Below are positions 9,406 through 17,700 of a DNA stretch of 64,000 nt, in pieces. The notes under the pieces were generated by a model. That model was not told where the DNA came from and did not search any database. It was given only the letters and a program-made list of their open reading frames with translations. Each line of letters starts with the position of its first letter. Position 1 is the first letter of the stretch. The stretch is from Lachnospiraceae bacterium. GTDB taxonomy: Bacteria > Bacillota > Clostridia > Lachnospirales > Lachnospiraceae. The position numbers and the translations under genes are program-made. The DNA is taken from the NCBI GenBank assembly GCA_017617005.1, contig JAFZWW010000107.1, positions 1 through 64,000 on the forward strand. Direction: 5' to 3'.

Positions 9406-12321
9406 TTACAGCAGACTCTCAACGGTTCCGAAAAGATCTTCGTTTTCTCTTATAAGGGTTTCGTTTCCGACTACGAACAGCTTGTTGTCGGCCATGAACT
9501 CCCTGATATATGCTGCCATCCTTCTCATATCGGCGGGTGTGCAGTCAAGCACGCGGTCACGCTGCTTCTGAACCTCTTCAAAAGTAAGTCCCGTCATATA
9601 TGCCGCAAAACTTCTTGCGCCCCTTGCCGAGGGAGTCAGCGGTATATCGAGTTCGCTCACGGTTCCGATGATCAGTTTGGTCATCTCCCGTTCGTCTGCA
9701 TCGAAGGCTGCAACATCCTCTGCTGCCCCTTCATATACATCGACGGTTTTTGTGAGGTTCGGGTCACGGTATGAAACAAAAAATGCAGATCCGTTCATTC
9801 CAAAATTATTCATGACCCCGTAGGCACCGCCCTTGACCCTGACATTTACCCACAGATAATTGTATCCGAGATACACCCTGAGCACCTTAAGGACGCCGTC
9901 ATATTCGAGACCGTTCCTGTTAAACAGTCCGGCCCTGCAGACAAATACGACCTGTCCGGAGGTGGTGAGGCCTTCATTCTTTTTGACAAGCTCGATATTC
10001 CTCTTGGCGGGACGGTGTTTTTCCGTGAAAAGCTCGGACTTAAACTCCTTGATCCTATCCCTGAGCCTATCCGCCTCTTCCATGCTTCCGGTGTAATCAA
10101 CTATAAGATTTTCGGGTCTGAAGATAAGTCCGGTCACATATGTGAGGCATTCCTGCATATTTCCTTTGACGGAATCGTAATCGGAAAGCAGGCCGCAGAT
10201 AAATCTGTAATATGACACTCCCGACATGAGTTCGTTATATGCGGCTTCCTTTGAAACGGAAGCAAGTGCCCTTGCCGAGGCCACAGAATGTCCCGCGGAA
10301 AGGAAGGAGGACTGCATTCCGTTCTTGATCTCCACAAGTATGTCCCTGATCCTCTTAAGATCCTTGAACCTCGAGGTAAGAAGTATCTCCCTGAACAGAT
10401 CGAAGGCTTCATCGGACCTTTCAAAGAAGAACTTACCCTTCATCTCGAAGGTTGCGGTGAACTCTCCGGGCTTGCCGAACAGAGGATAATGCTCCGTGGA
10501 GACGGAGAATCCTCCCATACACAGGTCGATGAGGGGACTGAGTTCTTCGTACTTGTGGCTGTCCGTATCGACCATGGACAGGATATCCCTGAGAAGTCCT
10601 ATATAGGGAACAAAATCGGTTCCTATCTCATCAAGCTTAAAAGCAAGTCTCAGATATCCGATACGTCTGGTATCGACATCATGGAATACAAAAGGAATTC
10701 CTTCCACATCCGATATTTCATTGGTAAATGCTTCGGCCTCTCTCTTAAGATCGCTCCTTTCGAGCATCGGAAGAGACTTGATCGCTGCTTCGGAATCGGG
10801 AGTGTCCCTGAATTTATCAAGCTTTTCCTTGATGGCATCGATCGCTTTCTTTTCTTCGGGAGAAAGTCTCTCCTGAAGGATATCGAGCTTTTTGCGGAGC
10901 TCTTTTTCTTTTGCTTCGAGAACACCTTCGGTGGGACGGACGCATACATAGCTCTTATGCTTGTTTCCTATAAGATACTTTCTGACAAGCTTCTCGTAAT
11001 ATCCGGTATTGATGTTTTCCCTGAGGAAATTAAAATCGTCACCTGCGATGATGTAATCAAAGGGCTTGGTATCATCATAGAGCCATGAATCATACATGTT
11101 CAGGCAGTACATGAGTCCCTTGGGATATCTTCCGTAATCCGCCTCCCTGTAACGGAACTCTGCGGAATCAATGGCTGCACGGAGTGCATTTTTGTCAAAG
11201 CCCTTCTTTGCGACCGTTTCGATCGTTTCGGTGATAAGCTGCCCAAACCTGGTCTCCATGCTCATTGCGGCATCCTTGCCTATGATGCTGTAGAAGGGCT
11301 GCAGAACGGATGTCTCAAAACGGCTGGAAACGTCACCCACAACGCCCTGCTCGGTAAGGATCTTGCGAAGGGGCGCTCCGGGATATGATACAAGCGCATA
11401 ATCTATCGCATCGAAGGCACGTCTGGTCTTTCCGTCAAGATCAGCATCCATCGCAAAATTAACCGAGAAGAATGTGTTCTCGTCGGCATTTTCACCCTGT
11501 GAAAGGGGACACTGCTTATTTACATGTACGGGCTGCTTGAAGGGAGCCTGAAGTTTGATCGAGGAATCTATCTCGAGAGCACTGAACCTGGACAGATATT
11601 TTCTGTCTATGAAATCGAGATTTTCCGCCATATCGCAATTTCCGTACAGCAGAATATATGAATTCGAAGGATGGTAATACCTCTTGTGGAAATCGAGGAA
11701 CTGCTCATAGGTCAGTGCGGGGATGCAGTCGGGATCTCCGCCGGATTCCACACCGTATGCGGTATCGGGGAAAAGAGAGAACATGGACTCGGATGAGATA
11801 ATGTCCTCGGCTGACGATCTCGCACCCTTCATCTCATTGTAAACGACACCGTTGATGATGAGCTTTCCGTTCTCATCATATTCATAGTGCCATCCTTCCT
11901 GACGGAAGATGCTCTCGTTCTTATATACATTGGGATAAAAGACGGCATCAAGATAAACGTGCATCAGATTCCTGAAGTCCGCATCATTGGTGCTTGCGAT
12001 CGGGTATACGGTCTTGTCCGGATACGTCATCGCATTTAAGAATGTATTGAGTGAACCCTTGACCAGTTCGACGAAGGGATCCTTTAAAGGAAATTCCCTC
12101 GAACCGCAAAGAGTGGAATGTTCGAGTATATGTGCAACTCCCGTGGAATCCGTGGGAGGAGTCCTAAACGCGATCGAAAAGACCTTGTTGTTGTCGTCAT
12201 TTTCGATCAGGCATACTCTCGCACCTGTCTTCTTATGGACCATGCGGTATCCGATCGATGCGATATCCGCAAGATCGTATTTTTCAAGTATCTCATAGCT
12301 TTTAAGCTTTTCAAGTTCCAT
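9406..12321 (-). CDS. M16C zinc metallopeptidase (presequence protease / Zn-dependent insulinase family)
   Basis: A 971-residue cytosolic peptidase of family M16C, the group of PreP and falcilysin, which degrade unfolded peptides inside a closed chamber. The inverted zinc motif HILEH is at residues 64-68 (two zinc His and the catalytic Glu), and the downstream Glu ligand fits VVYNEMKGARSS. The protein has the four-domain length expected, with two homologous halves joined by a helical linker (about residues 480-530, charged). No signal peptide is present. AAAGGAA lies upstream of the ATG. It sits between the small unknown gene and the DUF4349 lipoprotein in a long operon. The exact substrate is unknown. 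Confidence 0.95.
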   Translation of the reverse strand: MELEKLKSYEILEKYDLADIASIGYRMVHKKTGARVCLIENDDNNKVFSIAFRTPPTDSTGVAHILEHSTLCGSREFPLKDPFVELVKGSLNTFLNAMTYPDKTVYPIASTNDADFRNLMHVYLDAVFYPNVYKNESIFRQEGWHYEYDENGKLIINGVVYNEMKGARSSAEDIISSESMFSLFPDTAYGVESGGDPDCIPALTYEQFLDFHKRYYHPSNSYILLYGNCDMAENLDFIDRKYLSRFSALEIDSSIKLQAPFKQPVHVNKQCPLSQGENADENTFFSVNFAMDADLDGKTRRAFDAIDYALVSYPGAPLRKILTEQGVVGDVSSRFETSVLQPFYSIIGKDAAMSMETRFGQLITETIETVAKKGFDKNALRAAIDSAEFRYREADYGRYPKGLMYCLNMYDSWLYDDTKPFDYIIAGDDFNFLRENINTGYYEKLVRKYLIGNKHKSYVCVRPTEGVLEAKEKELRKKLDILQERLSPEEKKAIDAIKEKLDKFRDTPDSEAAIKSLPMLERSDLKREAEAFTNEISDVEGIPFVFHDVDTRRIGYLRLAFKLDEIGTDFVPYIGLLRDILSMVDTDSHKYEELSPLIDLCMGGFSVSTEHYPLFGKPGEFTATFEMKGKFFFERSDEAFDLFREILLTSRFKDLKRIRDILVEIKNGMQSSFLSAGHSVASARALASVSKEAAYNELMSGVSYYRFICGLLSDYDSVKGNMQECLTYVTGLIFRPENLIVDYTGSMEEADRLRDRIKEFKSELFTEKHRPAKRNIELVKKNEGLTTSGQVVFVCRAGLFNRNGLEYDGVLKVLRVYLGYNYLWVNVRVKGGAYGVMNNFGMNGSAFFVSYRDPNLTKTVDVYEGAAEDVAAFDADEREMTKLIIGTVSELDIPLTPSARGARSFAAYMTGLTFEEVQKQRDRVLDCTPADMRRMAAYIREFMADNKLFVVGNETLIRENEDLFGTVESLL

Positions 12322-12345
12322 AGCAATTCCTTTACCGGCGCAGTG

Positions 12346-12765
12346 TCATACGGTGAGAAGTGCCAGCTTGCTTCCCTTCAGTTCCTGAATGACCATCGCC
12401 TTGTTCTTCTTGTCATCTTCGCTCATAGAAACGAGTTCTCTGATGCCTATGTATTTTGTTACATAGTTTTCTTTTTCTTTTCCGAAAAGGGACTTCTTCG
12501 TCTGAAGCATGCTGACGCGCACCTGTGCATTCATCTGCTTCAGGACCTGGAATACGAAATTATTCTCATCCAGATAATAGAGCACGGTCTCAAGGGTATC
12601 CGTGTCCGTAAATTTAGGGAGGATGCTCTCCGCCATGACCTTGCGGAATTTAAAGAGTATATCCTCGCAATCGGTTATCTCCCGGAGCGTGTACTTGCTG
12701 CCGACATAAAAGTAACCCGCATCCTGGAGAAAATATTTATAATCTTCGTAGGTCTGCTTTATCAC
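12346..12765 (-). CDS. Small protein of unknown function coupled to the sigma-like gene
   Basis: I do not recognise this 139-residue soluble protein. It has no signal peptide or membrane segment. It looks like an alpha/beta fold with a conserved-looking Tyr/Phe-rich N-terminus (YEDYKYFLQDAGYFYVG), a central helix and a C-terminal hydrophobic strand (GSKLALLTV). The start is a GTG that overlaps the stop of the sigma-like gene by four bases (GTGA), with GAGAGG upstream, so the two proteins are made in a fixed ratio and may interact. Nothing in the sequence supports an enzymatic role. Confidence 0.8.
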   Translation of the reverse strand: MIKQTYEDYKYFLQDAGYFYVGSKYTLREITDCEDILFKFRKVMAESILPKFTDTDTLETVLYYLDENNFVFQVLKQMNAQVRVSMLQTKKSLFGKEKENYVTKYIGIRELVSMSEDDKKNKAMVIQELKGSKLALLTV

Positions 12766-13577
12766 GACTGCCTCTCATCCTCAATGCATTCGATCTTGTA
12801 TCCGCTTATCTCCATTGCTTCCTTTACGGCCTTTTCGGAGATACCGGCGAACTCAGCTACTTCCTTTACGGTGACCTTTCTTTCAAGCTCCTCCGCTAGT
12901 TCCATCGCTTTGTCATAAACCTTATTCGTCTTTTTGAGGATCTTGTCCTCAAGGTCGCCCTCGGAAGAAGCTTCGTGAATAAGCTCCTCCATCGCATCCA
13001 TGACCAGCTTCATGAGGAAGCCCTCGCAATCGTCGGGTTTTTCCTGTGAATCGAGTATGGACACTCCGCGGACAAGCGCTTCATTGCCCTCACCGATCAG
13101 GTCCTCCAAAAGAACACCCTGTCCGGTGTAGATGCGGGCTATTCCGACGATATCCTTGAGATAGCAGTTGATGAGTTTTTCCTTGGAACGCTCCTCACCT
13201 GCCATCGCGGAGATAGTAAATGCCGTCTTTTCTCCGTCGGAATAAACGGGAAGCTCATCAAGTCCCTGGAGATAAGCATTAAGATAATCGGTATCGATCT
13301 CATCAAGGGCAAACTCGGAAATGACCGCTTCATTTTCGGAAGGAGTCACACCGTCAAGTTCGATGTCGCCCGCCGGGATCGCGGTTTCCGAAACGGTTAT
13401 ATCGAAGCGGATGCCCCTGCCCTTAAGATAATCAAAGACCATCCCGGTCTTTGCCTCATCAAGTTCAAGGGGGGCAAGCATTTCGAGTATTTCGTTCTTA
13501 TCAATGTATCCGCCCTGAAGAGCCGCTTTTCTTCTGAGTTCTTCGAGCGTTTTTCCGAAAAGTACTTCTTTATCCAT
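12762..13577 (-). CDS. Degenerate sigma-70-like protein lacking region 4
   Basis: This 271-residue protein reads as a remnant or repurposed primary-type sigma factor. Residues 1-60 resemble region 1.1 (KNEILEMLAPLELDEAKT). Residues ~92-170 resemble regions 1.2 to 2.2: DYLNAYLQGLDELPV, then EKLINCYLKDIVGIA, then LLEDLIGEGNEALVRG, which parallels the core-binding segment. The promoter-melting and -10-reading part (regions 2.3-2.4, normally rich in aromatic residues) is replaced by FLMKLVMDAMEELIHE with no Trp. Residues ~215-262 resemble region 3 (KVTVKEVAEFAGISEKAVKEA). Region 4, which reads the -35 box, is absent. It may bind RNA polymerase without recognising promoters, or be a non-transcriptional relic. 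It lies between a pseudo-rhomboid and the coupled unknown protein. Confidence 0.75.
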   Translation of the reverse strand: MDKEVLFGKTLEELRRKAALQGGYIDKNEILEMLAPLELDEAKTGMVFDYLKGRGIRFDITVSETAIPAGDIELDGVTPSENEAVISEFALDEIDTDYLNAYLQGLDELPVYSDGEKTAFTISAMAGEERSKEKLINCYLKDIVGIARIYTGQGVLLEDLIGEGNEALVRGVSILDSQEKPDDCEGFLMKLVMDAMEELIHEASSEGDLEDKILKKTNKVYDKAMELAEELERKVTVKEVAEFAGISEKAVKEAMEISGYKIECIEDERQS

Positions 13578-13581
13578 CTTA

Positions 13582-14523
13582 TTACCTTACGTGGGTGTGT
13601 GTGAAAAGATGCGTCTGGCAGTATTCATAGCTGCCCACGCATTTGGAGCAGTATCTGAATTCCATATCCGGATCCGAAACCTCAGTTTTTCCGCAGATCG
13701 CACATTTATGCCTTGTCTGTGATCTCGGGTTCATCTTTACATCGGATGTAGAAGAAGTGACTCCTCCGGTATTCCTGGTCCTGCCCGCATTTGTCATTCC
13801 TTTTTTGTACTGCCTGTTAAAGCTGTTACGGCGGTGGATCTGATACGGGTTGAGGTTTTTACCCCTGATATTGGAAAGATAAAAGATCAGACAGTTCAGA
13901 AGTGCCGCCAAAACGGCCGCTTTCTCGGGAGTGTATCCGATGATGAAGATATAGATCAGATAAATGGTGTCGACAATACCGAGCCATTTCATCTTGATGG
14001 GAATGACGAAATAAAGCCTTACGATATTGTCGGGATAGGTCATGGCGAAGACTATATAGATCGATACATTTATGTAATATGTGCTGAATGCAAACCAGTC
14101 CATGGCAAGGTTTGCGTTCTCCAGAGCAACGAATGCTTCGTAATTACCCGAAAAACGGATCATGATCAGGTAAATGAACGCACATATTATCGCGAGTGCT
14201 ATGCCGGTGAATATGAAGATATTGTATCTGACGGTTCCCCAGGCTCTTTCAAGTATATTTCCGATGGAATAACAGCAGAAAAGCATGAGAAGCACAAAAA
14301 GAAGCCCGAGAGGATCGCTTCCGAGCATATTGGGAGGGATGATGACCCAGGTAATGAGTCTCCAGACCTGTCCGTGAATGATCTTGTAAGGGTCAAGTGA
14401 AAGCCAGTACAAAAATGAACTGTTTGCCATGGATATCATATATCCGATGACATATCCCGCTATCAGCCAGAGTGTCAGATTAGGTATAGCGAACTTGCGA
14501 AATTTATTATCAAAGCTTTTCAA
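13582..14523 (-). CDS. Rhomboid-like membrane protein, catalytic residues missing, with C-terminal zinc ribbon
   Basis: A 313-residue polytopic protein. About six hydrophobic helices cover residues 12-220. The loop GQVWRLITWVIIPP matches the WR motif of rhomboid intramembrane proteases, and the helix order fits. However I see no GxSG serine motif and no suitably placed membrane His, so it should be a proteolytically inactive rhomboid, comparable in principle to derlins and iRhoms. The cytosolic tail (~220-313) is basic, then holds a probable zinc ribbon: CAIC, CSKC, then Cys and His residues near the end. The start is TTG, chosen because AGGAG lies nine bases upstream. It is the first gene of the operon running to 5.68 kb, with promoter at 14562-14590. 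Confidence 0.8.
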   Translation of the reverse strand: MKSFDNKFRKFAIPNLTLWLIAGYVIGYMISMANSSFLYWLSLDPYKIIHGQVWRLITWVIIPPNMLGSDPLGLLFVLLMLFCCYSIGNILERAWGTVRYNIFIFTGIALAIICAFIYLIMIRFSGNYEAFVALENANLAMDWFAFSTYYINVSIYIVFAMTYPDNIVRLYFVIPIKMKWLGIVDTIYLIYIFIIGYTPEKAAVLAALLNCLIFYLSNIRGKNLNPYQIHRRNSFNRQYKKGMTNAGRTRNTGGVTSSTSDVKMNPRSQTRHKCAICGKTEVSDPDMEFRYCSKCVGSYEYCQTHLFTHTHVR

Positions 14524-14561
14524 GCCGGTGATCTCCTAAAAATATCTGTAAATTCTGTAAA

Positions 14562-14590
14562 ATTTTACCATTTTTCACCTTTTTAAACAA
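14562..14590 (-). promoter_or_regulatory. Promoter of the pseudo-rhomboid to lipoprotein operon
   Basis: Minus strand TTGTTT (14585-14590), 17-base spacer ending in TGG, TAAAAT (14562-14567): an extended -10 promoter. Predicted start near 14555, leader 32 bases. It shares ATGGTAWAAT with promoters at 28783, 41083 and 50107. Confidence 0.75.
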
Positions 14591-14635
14591 GGCGGGCACC
14601 CCCTGCTTAATAAAAGTTTAATCCGCTAAAAAAAG

Positions 14636-14664
14636 TTGCTTTTACCCCCTTTTGCCACTATAAT
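14636..14664 (+). promoter_or_regulatory. Promoter of the dehydratase activase gene
   Basis: TTGCTT (14636-14641), 17-base spacer, perfect TATAAT (14659-14664). A TTGACA starting at the last base of this -10 (14664-14669), with CATAAT 19 bases further on, could be a second, weaker promoter. It is divergent from the promoter at 14562-14590. Confidence 0.8.
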
Positions 14665-14742
14665 TGACAAGGTTAGCTAAAATTCTTACATAATAAATGC
14701 AAAAAAGGGACCGGGCAGGTTCCGCAGGAGATTTTAAAGTAA

Positions 14743-17700
14743 ATGGCAGAAGTCCTGAACGACAAAAAAACAGACAGTGCAAGACTCGGTATCGATATCG
14801 GATCCACCACCGTCAAAGTTGCATTCATAGATAAAGACAACAACATTCTCTTTTCCGACTATAAGAGGCATTTCGCACGCATCAGGGAAACTCTGAGCGA
14901 CCTTTTAAGCGACGCCTACAAAAAGCTCGGAAATATAGACATATATCCCATGATCACCGGTTCCGGCGGTCTGACCCTTGCAAAGCATCTCGAGGTTCCC
15001 TTCACCCAGGAAGTCATCGCCGTATCCACTTCCCTCCGCACTCTCTGCCCCGGTACCGATGTTGCGATCGAGCTCGGCGGTGAGGATGCCAAGATAATCT
15101 ATTTTGAGAACGGTAATGCCGAGCAGAGAATGAACGGTATCTGCGCGGGCGGTACCGGTTCGTTCATCGACCAGATGGCTTCCCTCCTTCAGACGGATGC
15201 CGCAGGTCTCAATAAGTATGCCGAAAGCTATAAATCGCTCTATACCATCGCAGCCCGCTGCGGCGTTTTTGCCAAGACCGATATCCAGCCCCTCATCAAT
15301 GAAGGAGCGACCAAGGAAGACCTTGCCGCATCGATCTTCCAGGCGGTAGTCAACCAGACCATTTCGGGACTTGCATGCGGCAAGCCCATCAGAGGCCATG
15401 TCGCATTCCTCGGCGGCCCCCTGCACTTCCTTCCCGAACTTAAGAAAGCATTCATCCGTACCCTGAAGCTCGATGACGAGCACATCATGAATACGGATAA
15501 TTCACATCTTTTCGCAGCCATCGGTTCCGCGCTCTGCACGGAAGGCGAAAACGGCATCTCCCTTAAGGAAATGACCGATAAGCTCGCATCCCCCATTAAG
15601 ATGGAATTCGAAGTTGCGAGAATGGATCCTCTTTTTGCAAATGAAGGGGAATATTCCGATTTCACATCCCGCCACGAGAAGACCAAGGTTGAAAAGGGTG
15701 ACCTCAAGGATGCCAAAGGCAATCTCTTCATGGGTATCGACGCAGGTTCGACCACGACCAAGATAGCACTTGTTGACGAAGACGGAAAACTCGTCTATTC
15801 ATTCTATTCGGGCAATGACGGAAGTCCGCTTAAGACCGCCATCAGATCCGTAACTGAGATAAAAGAAAAACTTCCCGAAGGCGCAAGAATCGCTCGCGGA
15901 TGCTCCACCGGTTACGGCGAGGCTCTTCTTAAGTCCGCTTTCCTTCTTGACGACGGAGAAGTTGAGACCGTTGCACACTACACCGCTGCGGCATTCTTCG
16001 ATTCGAAGGTTGAATGTATTCTCGATATCGGCGGCCAGGACATGAAGTGCATCAAGATAAAGGACGGCACCGTTGATTCCGTTCTTTTGAATGAGGCATG
16101 CTCATCGGGCTGCGGATCGTTCATAGAAACATTCGCTAAATCCCTCGACTTTACGGTTGAGAATTTCGCAAAGGAAGCACTCTTTGCTCCCCACCCCATC
16201 GACCTCGGAACAAGATGTACCGTATTCATGAATTCCAAGGTCAAGCAGGCACAGAAGGAAGGTGCGAGTGTTGCGGACATTTCCGCGGGACTTGCATATT
16301 CCGTTATCAAAAATGCTCTGTTCAAGGTCATCAAGGTTGCCGATGCTTCGGAGCTTGGCAAGAACATCGTTGTACAGGGAGGAACCTTCTATAACGATGC
16401 CGTCCTCAGGGCATTCGAGACCATTGCACAGTGCAAAGCGGTAAGACCCGATATTGCAGGTATCATGGGTGCATTCGGCGCCGCTCTGATCGCAAGGGAC
16501 AGATACGAAGATGGTTATGAGTCGACCATGCTCTCACTCGATGAGATCATTAATCTCGAATTCACAACCTCGATGACAAAGTGCAAGGGCTGTACAAATG
16601 CCTGCCGTCTTACCATTAACCGCTTCACAGGCGGAAGACAGTTCATTTCCGGAAACAGATGCGAAAGAGGTATCGGCGGAGTCAAGAACAAGACCGGTGT
16701 TCCGAACCTCTATGACTATAAGCTCAAGAGACTCTTCTCCTACGTACCCCTCGAGCTCAACGAAGCTCCCCGCGGAACCGTAGGTCTTCCCAGAGTTCTC
16801 AACATGTACGAGGACTATCCTTTCTGGTACACCTTCTTTACCAAACTCGGATACAGGGTCGTTCTTTCACCCGCATCTACAAGAGCGATCTACGAACTCG
16901 GAATCGAATCCATTCCCTCCGAGTCCGAATGCTACCCTGCGAAGATCTCGCACGGTCATATCGAGTGGCTCATCGCGCAGAATGTAAACTTCATCTTCTA
17001 TCCCGCTCTTTTCTATGAAAGAAAAGAATTCCAGGATGCAGGTAACCATTACAACTGCCCCATCGTCACTTCATATTCCGAGAACATCAAGAATAATGTC
17101 GAGTCAATAACGACCGGCAAGGTAATATTCAGAAATCCTTTCATGAATTTCTCATCAAAGGAGACCATAGGTTATGCCCTGAGAAAAGAATTCAAAGAGC
17201 TTCCTTCCGCGGAGATAAATGCCGCTGTCGACGAAGCATGGGATGAACTTGCAAGGGCAAGAAAAGACGTACAGATCGAAGGCGAGAAGGCTCTTAAATA
17301 TCTCGAAGAAACAGGCAAACACGGAATAGTTCTTGCGGGACGTCCCTATCATACCGATCCCGAGATCAACCACGGTATTCCCGACCTGATCACTTCATAC
17401 GATATCGCCGTTCTTTCCGAGGATTCGATCTCGCATCTCGGAAAAGTAGACAGACCCCTTATCGTAATGGACCAGTGGATGTACCACTCAAGACTCTACG
17501 CCGCAGCTTCCTATGTGCGCACGGTCGACAATCTCGATCTCATCCAGCTCTTCTCATTCGGATGCGGTCTCGATGCTGTAACTACCGACCAGGTAAATGA
17601 CATCCTTTCAGGCTCCGACAAGATATACACCTGTCTCAAGATAGATGAGGTAAATAATCTCGGTGCCGCAAGGATACGTATAAGATCGCTCATATCCGCG

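Noticed and set aside
10288..11088. Open frame of 266 codons on the plus strand within the M16C peptidase gene
   Set aside because: Shadow of a well-supported gene; no ribosome binding site and no recognisable domain.
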